A stretch of DNA of 5,208 bases from Porticoccaceae bacterium. GTDB lineage: Bacteria > Pseudomonadota > Gammaproteobacteria > Pseudomonadales > Porticoccaceae. Positions within the stretch are counted from its first letter, which is position 1. Each line of letters begins with the position of its first letter. Of this stretch, positions 1 to 4,789 are shown piece after piece. The stretch spans positions 1 to 5,208 of the forward strand of contig JALNZZ010000145.1 in the NCBI GenBank assembly GCA_023229065.1, written 5' to 3'. The position numbers and the translations under genes are program-made. The notes under the pieces are model-generated. The model searched no databases. It was not told the DNA's origin and saw only the letters and a program-made list of their open reading frames with translations.

Positions 1-53
1 GCTGCTTCGAACCTGAACTCAGGGCTAAAATTACGGTTTGGTCTTGTTTTCAT
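1..53 (-). CDS. IS3-family transposase OrfA, N-terminal fragment (runs off left edge)
   Basis: Reading the minus strand from the ATG at 53-51 gives M-K-T-R-P-N-R-N-F-S-P-E-F-R-F-E-A-A before the window ends. The run N-F-S-P-E-F-R-x-E-A-A is the typical opening of the helix-turn-helix OrfA protein of IS3-family elements, which binds the element ends and is normally joined to the OrfB catalytic part by a ribosomal frameshift. A good ribosome site (AGGTG, 63-59) lies five bases before the ATG. Only about 18 codons are visible, so whether the element is intact cannot be judged. The call rests on a short but characteristic motif; a fortuitous match is possible but unlikely given the well-placed start signal and neighbouring IS debris. 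Confidence 0.6.
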   Translation of the reverse strand, partial: MKTRPNRNFSPEFRFEA

Positions 54-58
54 ACGGT

Positions 59-103
59 CACCTAATTGCTTGACTGGTGCATGGTAGCACCTCTAATTAG
101 GTG
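59..103 (-). promoter_or_regulatory. Nested inverted repeat covering the IS3 orfA ribosome site
   Basis: A perfect 9-bp inverted repeat, CACCTAATT (59-67) with AATTAGGTG (95-103), encloses a second 5-bp one, GGTGC (76-80) with GCACC (87-91). On the minus strand the orfA Shine-Dalgarno AGGTG sits in the 3' arm, so RNA that starts further upstream could fold and hide it. RNA starting inside the element would lack the 5' arm. This matches the known fold-back control that shields transposase genes from read-through in some IS elements. The repeats are seen directly; the function is inferred. Confidence 0.45.
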
Positions 104-438
104 GCTAAATTCACTATGCCACTACAATCCTCCTCCGGCTCGGGGCCGAAGGGTGGCACCAATAGGGCCATACGCTCCAGCTCCGGACGCAGCCTCTCGG
201 GCAGGGCTGCATCTATCTTGCCCGCCGCGCTTTCTGCGGCCCGGCCCAGGGCGGGGTCGCTCCAGACGCCGACCATGCGGATGCCGAGCAACAGGGCCTC
301 CAGCTCCGTTTCGAAGGCTCTCACGCTTAGGCCATTGGCTTTAAGCATAAGCTCGCATCGACTGGCCTGACCTGATGCATCCTGGACGTGCTCAAGCCAG
401 AATTTCTGTTTCTCGGTAAGGGAGGTATGCTGCGTCAT
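97..438 (-). pseudogene. Chimeric ORF: IS66 TnpA-like start fused to a YafY/WYL regulator fragment
   Basis: This 113-codon frame begins at the ATG at 438-436, with GGAG seven bases upstream. Residues 1-42 (with F-W-L-E-H-V-Q, A-S-G-Q, and A-N-G-L-S-V-R-A-F) resemble the N-terminus of the short accessory protein of IS66-type elements, which normally continues with a Y-x-W-R/K-R-R stretch that is absent here. From about residue 43 the match changes. E-L-E-A-L-L-L-G-I-R-M-V, W-S-D-P-A-L-G-R-A-A and K-I-D-A-A-L-P-E-R-L-R are the linker region after the helix-turn-helix in YafY-like WYL-domain regulators. Both the DNA-binding domain and the WYL domain of that regulator are missing. The final residues come from the neighbouring IS3 end. 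The most likely reading is an accidental fusion without function, although it keeps a start signal and an open frame. A de novo small protein is the alternative. Confidence 0.6.
125..312 (-). pseudogene. YafY/WYL-type transcription regulator, internal fragment
   Basis: This is the regulator-derived part of the chimeric frame (about residues 43-104). It matches the segment that in full YafY-family proteins (about 230-330 residues) lies between the N-terminal helix-turn-helix and the ligand-sensing WYL domain, typically E-x-E-A-L-x-L-G-x-R-M-V followed by W-x-D-P-A-L-A-R-A-A and K-I-x-A-x-L-P. Neither flanking domain can be found in the window. The fragment is bounded by IS66-like sequence on one side and by an apparent IS3 end on the other, so two separate events probably trimmed it. 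The boundaries are approximate. Confidence 0.55.
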
Positions 439-526
439 GTCTGCACTCCGTGATAGTCATTAATGGAGTGCAGTCTGGTGGTCAGGATTTAGCTTGGAAA
501 GTACTGGGGGTAAATTTATCGCTTAC
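313..526 (-). mobile_element. Remnant of an IS66-type element (left end plus start of tnpA-like gene)
   Basis: On the minus strand GTAAGCG (526-520) is followed about 82 bases later by an ATG opening a TnpA-like frame. IS66-family inverted repeats begin with GTAA, and the first small ORF usually starts shortly inside that end, so the order and spacing fit. Only about 214 bases remain: the rest of tnpA, tnpB and the tnpC transposase are missing, and no second end was found in the window. The 8-bp target duplication therefore cannot be checked. The remnant is not autonomous. Confidence 0.5.
441..473 (-). promoter_or_regulatory. Inverted repeat enclosing the Shine-Dalgarno of the IS66-like ORF
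   Basis: CTGCACTCC (441-449) and GGAGTGCAG (465-473) form a perfect 9-bp inverted repeat with a 15-base loop. Read on the minus strand, the 3' arm is GGAGTGCAG, placing the GGAG ribosome site of the ATG at 438 inside the stem, seven bases before the start. RNA made from outside the element could therefore be translationally silent. An operator is an equally simple reading of the DNA palindrome. Confidence 0.45.
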
Positions 527-914
527 GGTGTTTCCGTCTAGCCCATGCGCCCAGGAAAGCACACGCGAGCCAAGGCAGAGTAAGCGTGGCGGCGGCTATG
601 GTGAACCAGGACAGGAATAGCGCGTCGGGAACCACAAGCCCCGTGCCGAAGGAAACCAGTCCGTACAGCAGCAAAAACCAGGGGGTGAGAACCACCAGAT
701 GCTCCGGCGACGTCAGGGCGAGGCGATAGGCCGCGAAGAAGCCGCTGCAGGCGACCGCCAGGGCGCTCAGGAGGAAGAGCGGCAATGGATCTCTTCCCGA
801 TTCCGGCACTCCCAAGGCTGTCAGGAGGGAAAAGGCCAGTATCGCGAGGAAGAGCGCCGAAAGGAGCGTTGCCTCGGCGAGGAGTATGCGCCTGACGAAA
901 AGCTGCTGCTTCAT
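516..914 (-). CDS. Small four-helix membrane protein, unknown function
   Basis: The 132-residue product is strongly hydrophobic, with four likely membrane segments at about residues 10-36, 44-67, 72-95 and 98-123. The N-terminus (K-Q-Q-L-F-V-R-R) and the very basic tail (A-R-R-K-H-R-K-R) both point to the cytoplasm by the positive-inside rule. I do not recognise a family. The ATG at 914-912 has only a weak purine-rich stretch upstream (GAAG, about five bases away). The gene lies downstream of the large VWA gene on the same strand, behind a strong hairpin, so it may have its own promoter or receive read-through. The last two codons and TAA coincide with the GTAAGCG end of the IS66-like remnant, so the natural C-terminus may have been replaced by IS-derived residues; the four helices are nevertheless complete. 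Confidence 0.7.
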   Translation of the reverse strand: MKQQLFVRRILLAEATLLSALFLAILAFSLLTALGVPESGRDPLPLFLLSALAVACSGFFAAYRLALTSPEHLVVLTPWFLLLYGLVSFGTGLVVPDALFLSWFTIAAATLTLPWLACAFLGAWARRKHRKR

Positions 915-935
915 GGGGCTTCTGTCCGGTTAAAT

Positions 936-959
936 GGGGCCGGCCTCTCGGCCGGCCCC
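936..959 (-). terminator. Strong GC hairpin after the VWA gene
   Basis: GGGGCCGGCC (936-945), loop TCTC, GGCCGGCCCC (950-959) is a perfect 10-bp stem starting 8 bases beyond the TAG of the large minus-strand gene. On the minus strand it is followed by ATTTAA, a short and weak U-tract. It fits an intrinsic terminator for the VWA gene or an mRNA 3'-end stabiliser, with possible partial read-through into the membrane-protein gene. Confidence 0.65.
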
Positions 960-966
960 TGCTTCA

Positions 967-3210
967 CTAGTGGATGCGGGCGGCGCAGCTTATAACGGCA
1001 CCCTTTTTGTTGGTCTCGATAAGATTCTCATCGACCAGTCTGTTAACAAACCGGGTCACCACGGCAACGTACTCACCGTGGTTTTTCGCGGAGCTTCCGA
1101 CTGCGCCGAAGTGATCGGCCAGTGTGCACCCGTTGGCGTCAAGGGTGTTGGTTACGCCCGTACCGCAGCCGTTCAGGACGAGGGTTGGATTCACGTCCGA
1201 AGCCGGACAGGCATCCGCCGCGTCCGGGATACCGTCGCCATCGGTGTCCAGTGAGGCGATCGGTACCACCCGCACCGCGCTGTTGCTCCGTTGCGGCGTG
1301 GACGTATCCTGCACCACCAGGGTGACGGTGTCACTTGCGAGGTCGGTATCTTCCGGCACGTTTACGGTCACCTTCACCATGGCGGACGCCCCGGCTTCCA
1401 GGACGAGGAACGTTGGGGCGTAAGTGGTTACGAAACGCTGCTCGTCGCTGACCAGAATACGGAAGCTCCCCCTTGTGCCGACATTGGTGACCGTAAAGGT
1501 CACTTCCGTAGCCGTCCCGCGCGCCAGGTAAGCGGGATCGGGATTGGGCTCGACCTTTACTGTCTGCAACCGGAACGAGGGAGGATAGGCGCGGATGAAT
1601 TCGTATCCGTTTACGTCGACCCCGCGTGCATAAATGCGGAAAGACTGCTCGGGCAGGACCGCTTCCCCTATGTATTCATCCGAGGCGACATCCGGATGCC
1701 CTCCCAGTACCATGTTCAGCGGCATCATAGGTTCCCCCGCCAGATCGCCGATCTGGAACTCTGCCGAACCGTACTCGCCGTATAACCGCGCTTTCGCCAG
1801 CTGCTCTTCGCCGGCTACAGGCTGTCCGAAGATAGGGAACAACCCTTCGTGAAGGTCACGGCCACTGAGTGCAACGAATGCGAAGTCGCCGAACTCCAGA
1901 TCGCTGTTGCCGAATACCGAGGCGGCAACGGTGCCGGTGCCTTGCAGCTGAAGCTGCCACATGCCGGGCGTGGGCGTCTCCACCGTGATGATCTTGCCGG
2001 TGGAAAGCGTCGTGATCAGGTCATCCGGGTCGCCCGCGGCCACCACCTCGCCCGAGGGACGGATGACGTTGATCTGCATCCCGCTTGCCAGCGCCACCGA
2101 GAACATCACACGCCGGACGGTGGAATCGACCGGTACGGCGTAGCGGCGTTCCGACGTGATGCTGTCGAAAATGATCCGCAACGGCTGCAGATCGCCCGAG
2201 AGCATCGGCGCGATGACGCTGAACAGTTTGGAGGTTTCATAGGGCGATATGCGGAAGGTCTGGCCCCCGGTACGCTGAGCGGCTTCCAGATAGGCGGGGT
2301 CAATCGGGGAGCAGCTCCCGGTCAGAATGTTGTTGATGATCGTCTTCTTCTCGTTTGCCAGCGCGATGACGCTGCCCACCCGCGCCGAATCCTTGGCGCT
2401 GGCGTCGGTGTAGAGAAAAAGCGTACTGCGCCGCATGGCCTTGCCCAAGGCTGCGAGCAGGCCCGCCTGAGACAACTCTGGACAGTCGCCGCCGCCCGCG
2501 GGCGAAATTGCACTCACCGCCGACAGGATAACACCGGGAACCGGGCTGACGATGGGGGTGCCGACGCTCGGATCGCCGAACCGTTCCAGAAGATAGTTAG
2601 ACGGCTTTTTCTCCTGTGAGGAAACCGCGTTGATGATGCTTGTGATCGTGGAGCGTACACCGGCGATGGTCGACCCCATGCTCCCGGTATCGTCCACAAC
2701 GAACCCCAGCGTTCCCTGTACATCCATGAATGCCATGATGGCATCGTCGTTTCCGGCGACACCGCGCGCGTTCAGGATCTGTTCGATGAAGTCGCGTGTG
2801 CTGGTCACCGCATTGTCGTGCGCAGGAGTGAAAAACGGCCGTTCAGGAAGATCTTTGTTGATTCCTGCGCCAAGGAATTTTCCGTGGGAGCACTTTCCCG
2901 GGGGCGGCTCGCTCGCCGGTTGCAGGGAAAAGTACCCGGTGGTGATGTCGGTCAGGCCGAATGCGGTCAAGGTGCCGTCCCACATATCGTCGACGCAGGT
3001 TTGTGCAATGAGCGGCAGCCGCGTCATGGCTGTACGCCCCAAGACGGTATTCGGCCCGGTGTTGCCCGGTTCGGGAGAATTCACCCAATTGCTGTGTGCG
3101 TAGAAGTCCTGAACGGTGTGCAGTGCGCGGCCCGCAAGGGCACGCGCGGTCGAACCGTTCCGCTCATCGCTTACCAGGTTGGCGATTACATTGTCCTTTA
3201 GGTCAATCAT
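967..3210 (-). CDS. VWA-domain protein with HET-C-like region and TSP3 calcium loop (main frame)
   Basis: Numbered from the ATG at 3210 (747 residues), the order is as follows. A HET-C-like region has A-G-R-A-L-H-T-V-Q-D-F-Y-A-H-S-N-W-V near 26-43; its His/Asp residues resemble metal-binding positions of the zinc phospholipase C fold. A von Willebrand A domain spans about 165-338, with the MIDAS-type D-D-T-G-S-M-G at 173-179, hemicentin-like G-G-G-D-C-P-E at 239-245 and a later Asp in Y-T-D-A-S (269). Two or more beta-rich stretches follow (about 341-448 and 548-651). A thrombospondin-3-like D-T-D-G-D-G-I-P-D-x-x-D-x-C-P lies at 655-669, and a C-terminal module contains K-N-H-G-E-Y-V near 709-715. 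This order recalls VWA7/G7c-like and bacterial hemicentin-like proteins. A role in extracellular adhesion or metal-dependent binding is inference. The true start is upstream in another frame (3434), so without a frameshift this part would lack its signal peptide. A start at 3411 in this frame is open, but its first ~63 residues are arginine-rich and nonsensical. Confidence 0.75.
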   Translation of the reverse strand: MIDLKDNVIANLVSDERNGSTARALAGRALHTVQDFYAHSNWVNSPEPGNTGPNTVLGRTAMTRLPLIAQTCVDDMWDGTLTAFGLTDITTGYFSLQPASEPPPGKCSHGKFLGAGINKDLPERPFFTPAHDNAVTSTRDFIEQILNARGVAGNDDAIMAFMDVQGTLGFVVDDTGSMGSTIAGVRSTITSIINAVSSQEKKPSNYLLERFGDPSVGTPIVSPVPGVILSAVSAISPAGGGDCPELSQAGLLAALGKAMRRSTLFLYTDASAKDSARVGSVIALANEKKTIINNILTGSCSPIDPAYLEAAQRTGGQTFRISPYETSKLFSVIAPMLSGDLQPLRIIFDSITSERRYAVPVDSTVRRVMFSVALASGMQINVIRPSGEVVAAGDPDDLITTLSTGKIITVETPTPGMWQLQLQGTGTVAASVFGNSDLEFGDFAFVALSGRDLHEGLFPIFGQPVAGEEQLAKARLYGEYGSAEFQIGDLAGEPMMPLNMVLGGHPDVASDEYIGEAVLPEQSFRIYARGVDVNGYEFIRAYPPSFRLQTVKVEPNPDPAYLARGTATEVTFTVTNVGTRGSFRILVSDEQRFVTTYAPTFLVLEAGASAMVKVTVNVPEDTDLASDTVTLVVQDTSTPQRSNSAVRVVPIASLDTDGDGIPDAADACPASDVNPTLVLNGCGTGVTNTLDANGCTLADHFGAVGSSAKNHGEYVAVVTRFVNRLVDENLIETNKKGAVISCAARIH

Positions 3211-3434
3211 GCGCTGTGTACACGCAGCTCTTTCAGGGCTCGCTCCGAGAACTTCATTTCCTGACCGGTGGAGGAGATTCGGGTGATGTCCTGGATTCCG
3301 TCGCGCGTGATACCGACGTGGCCGTCGTCGCGGGTCGGCTTGAATGCTAGTGTTGCGGGGGAAAACAGAATGGCAGAGAGGAGGGAAATGATAACGGAAT
3401 GACCTATCCATTCCCTATTCGGTGTGGTGTCCAT
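3207..3434 (-). CDS. Signal-peptide N-terminal piece of the VWA/HET-C protein, frame-broken
   Basis: The ATG at 3434-3432 is preceded by a near-ideal AAGGAG seven bases away. The 75-residue product opens with a classical signal peptide: a short polar N-region, a hydrophobic core about 13-24, and likely cleavage after A-T-L-A at 30. G-H-V-G-I-T-R-D-G-I and K-F-S-E-R-A-L-K-E-L-R follow, which fit the start of HET-C-like proteins (H-x-x-I-T, F-S-x-x-A-L-x-E-I). The frame then ends at TGA 3209-3207, while the family sequence resumes in the frame shifted by minus one at about 3219. Family members usually have some 30-40 residues between these two motifs (D-A-N, H-F-D-x-E), so a deletion of 3n+1 bases is more likely than a single lost base. 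The stop overlaps the ATG of the main frame as ATGA. Confidence 0.65.
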   Translation of the reverse strand: MDTTPNREWIGHSVIISLLSAILFSPATLAFKPTRDDGHVGITRDGIQDITRISSTGQEMKFSERALKELRVHSA

Positions 3435-3488
3435 AATGGAGCTCCTTTTCCAACAAGGTATCCCGCCGAAGCATCGTGATCGGCGCCA

Positions 3489-3510
3489 GTTCTTTGGGCT
3501 AATAAAGAAC
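3489..3510. promoter_or_regulatory. Inverted repeat in the divergent intergenic region
   Basis: GTTCTTT (3489-3495) and AAAGAAC (3504-3510) form a perfect 7-bp inverted repeat with an 8-base AT-rich spacer. It lies midway between the divergent starts at 3434 (minus) and 3554 (plus), a position typical of an operator. No convincing -35/-10 pair could be picked on either strand, so its role is open. Confidence 0.35.
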
Positions 3511-3553
3511 GCATGACCGACTGTACACCCGCTTGCCACGGAGGGCAAATAAC

Positions 3554-3937
3554 ATGGACACGCACCCATCAATGGTGTCGCCCACCTCGGTCACGGCACG
3601 CAGGCAGCATCGTCGCGTCGGGGCCAGCGCGCCATGGTCGCCAGGATGCTGTGCGGGTGCGATACCGCGGGAAAGTCGGTGCGGGGCAGCGCGGTACCCA
3701 TCTGGATCACCATGGGGGTTCGGTACGGAGTACGCCCCCATGGCGGAGGTGGTACTCGGCGCCAGCGCCACCTTCTATCTCGAGGTCGACGACCTCGATG
3801 CCTTGCTCTCCGGGTTGGGTGATGGGGTCGATATCGTCTTGCCCGACCACGTGACCTTTTACGGTATGCGCGAGGTGTGGATCCGCGACAACAACGGTTA
3901 CATCGTCACCCTGGCCGAGAAGGAACACGGGCGATGA
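3554..3937 (+). CDS. VOC/glyoxalase-fold protein, C-terminal half recognisable, N-terminal half aberrant
   Basis: I chose the ATG at 3554 because GGAGGG (3540-3545) lies eight bases upstream; this gives 127 residues, a normal length for a single VOC-fold protein. Residues about 60-123 fit the second beta-alpha-beta-beta-beta module of the family: A-S-A-T-F-Y-L-E-V-D-D-L-D-A-L at 70-84, F-Y-G-M-R-E-V at 102-108, then I-R-D-N-N-G-Y-I-V-T-L. The Glu of G-M-R-E is the usual place of a metal ligand. The first ~58 residues are rich in Arg, Ser, Pro and Cys and lack the expected first module (x-D-x-x-x-S-x-x-F-Y), and no other forward frame restores it. The gene may therefore have lost its original 5' half by rearrangement. 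Its stop overlaps the next gene by four bases (ATGA), so it likely couples translation of the GyrI-like protein. It is probably non-enzymatic as it stands. Confidence 0.6.
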   Translation: MDTHPSMVSPTSVTARRQHRRVGASAPWSPGCCAGAIPRESRCGAARYPSGSPWGFGTEYAPMAEVVLGASATFYLEVDDLDALLSGLGDGVDIVLPDHVTFYGMREVWIRDNNGYIVTLAEKEHGR

Positions 3938-4569
3938 ACAAGCATGATCTGAAGCGTGAGCTGAGACCGCTCTACCAAACTTCGGCAAAGACTCCGGTTC
4001 GGGTGGAGGTACCTGCCTTCAACTTCCTGATGATCGACGGCATGGGTGATCCCAACACTGCACCGGAATATACCCAGGCGGTGGAGGCACTGTTTGCCGT
4101 CGCTTACACAGCCAAGTTTCTGCTCAAGAAGGGACCGCAGGCGATCGACTACGCGGTAATGCCGCTGGAAGGACTGTGGTGGGCCGACGACATGACCGCC
4201 TTCTCCAGCGGTCTGCGCGATCAGTGGCGCTGGACCATGATGATCATGCAGCCCGATTTCGTATCCCCGGAGCTGATCGAGACCGCCATCGGGGAGGTGC
4301 GCCGGAAGAAGAACTTGCCGGCTCTCCCTCAGCTGCGGCTGGAGCGGTTCGAGGAGGGGGCCTGTGCACAGTTGCTGCACATCGGCCCGTTCAGCGAGGA
4401 GGAGGCAACAATCGAGCAGCTGCACCATTTCATTGCCGATGGCGGTTGGCAAAGCAGTGGCAGGCACCACGAGATCTACCTGAGCGACATCCGCCGTGCC
4501 GCCCCCGAGAAGTGGAAGACCGTGATCCGGCAACCGATTGCTAGTCCCGGAGCCCAAGCCATGGGATAA
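3934..4569 (+). CDS. GyrI-like small-molecule-binding protein
   Basis: This 211-residue product appears complete and is close to the length I recall for stand-alone GyrI-like proteins (about 205-210). Features seen are the early L-Y-x-x-S-A-K-T-P-V-x-V-x-V-P (13-27), F-L-M-I-D-G-x-G-D-P (31-40), the hydrophobic core with P-L-E-G-L-W-W (77-83), Q-W-x-W-T-M-M-I-M-Q-P-D-F (97-109), E-G-A-C-A-Q-L-L-H-I-G-P-F (141-153) and the C-terminal H-H-E-I-Y-L-S-D-x-R-R (178-188). The fold is the one used as the effector domain of BmrR/Rob-type regulators and by the gyrase inhibitor GyrI. No DNA-binding domain is present, so it probably binds or turns over a small hydrophobic or cationic compound in the cytoplasm; the ligand is unknown. 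The ATG at 3934 overlaps the VOC stop, with AAGGA nine bases upstream. An earlier in-frame start at 3877 would add VOC-coding residues and is rejected. Confidence 0.85.
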   Translation: MNKHDLKRELRPLYQTSAKTPVRVEVPAFNFLMIDGMGDPNTAPEYTQAVEALFAVAYTAKFLLKKGPQAIDYAVMPLEGLWWADDMTAFSSGLRDQWRWTMMIMQPDFVSPELIETAIGEVRRKKNLPALPQLRLERFEEGACAQLLHIGPFSEEEATIEQLHHFIADGGWQSSGRHHEIYLSDIRRAAPEKWKTVIRQPIASPGAQAMG

Positions 4570-4666
4570 CTCGCTCAGGCCCACCTTCCGAAGGAGCGCA
4601 TGGTCTTCCTGAACTTATCACCGCCAGTCCCAAGGGAGTGAGCCATACGCTAAGGGATTCGAGTAA

Positions 4667-4721
4667 TGTACTGTTTCACTCTTGGCGACACTTTCAGCGA
4701 GTCCAAGAGTGAAACAGTACA
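4667..4721. repeat. Perfect 19-bp inverted repeat with 17-base loop
   Basis: The left arm at 4667-4685 (TGTACTGTTTCACTCTTGG) is exactly matched by the right arm at 4703-4721. It lies about 98 bases after the GyrI-like stop and 65 bases before the Crp-like start. The rest of the 4570-4785 gap shows no supported gene. There is no T-run on either side, so it is a poor intrinsic terminator. Its length and perfection suggest a miniature mobile element (MITE-like, about 55 bp), a repeated extragenic palindrome, or a folded 3' end for the GyrI-like mRNA. No flanking target duplication is evident. Confidence 0.6.
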
Positions 4722-4744
4722 CTAGTACCGTGGCAGGGGTTCCA

Positions 4745-4789
4745 ATGGACATGAAGAACAATAGTTGCATGGAGGGCAACCTTCGATGA
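4745..4789 (+). CDS. Possible 14-codon leader peptide before the Crp-like gene
   Basis: An ATG at 4745 with AGGGG five bases upstream opens M-D-M-K-N-N-S-C-M-E-G-N-L-R and ends at TGA 4787-4789. The stop overlaps the ATG of the Crp-like gene at 4786 as ATGA, an arrangement that would couple translation. It may also be chance; no family can be assigned to so short a peptide. Confidence 0.2.
   Translation: MDMKNNSCMEGNLR

Larger units (their letters stand above)
1..118 (-). mobile_element. End of an IS3-like insertion sequence (partial, boundary approximate)
   Basis: This covers the orfA start and its upstream region. The outer end is not certain. On the minus strand TGAATTTAGCCACC begins at 113, has the TG start usual for IS3-family ends, and is my best candidate for the terminal repeat. 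The other end and any target duplication lie outside the window. The last codons of the neighbouring ORF (reading I-V-N-L-A-T then TAA) come from this segment, which suggests the IS inserted into, or recombined with, the older YafY-type fragment. Confidence 0.4.

Noticed and set aside
59..103. Integron attC-like recombination site
   Set aside because: The arms end in CCTAATT/AATTAGG, but the GTT of the GTTRRRY core is ATT, and no cassette pattern recurs between the following genes.
1849..2619. A 256-codon open frame on the plus strand inside the VWA gene
   Set aside because: It is antisense to a region with a clear VWA domain, has no ribosome site of note, and its composition (many Arg, Gly, His) is that of a shadow frame.
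3205..3240. Programmed -1 ribosomal frameshift joining the two VWA frames
   Set aside because: No X-XXY-YYZ slippery heptamer is visible at the overlap, and family residues between the motifs appear to be missing, which a simple slip would not explain.
3220..3411. Start of the VWA protein at the ATG at 3411 in the main frame
   Set aside because: The resulting ~63 residues are arginine-rich with no signal peptide, while the other frame has a strong AAGGAG, a signal peptide and family motifs from 3434.
3898..4584. A 228-codon minus-strand frame opposite the GyrI-like gene
   Set aside because: The plus strand has the family motifs throughout and a coupled start; the minus frame resembles nothing and covers both coding and non-coding sequence.
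4600..4641. A 13-codon ORF after the GyrI-like gene
   Set aside because: AAGGAG lies only three bases before the ATG and there is no supporting feature; it is likely chance.
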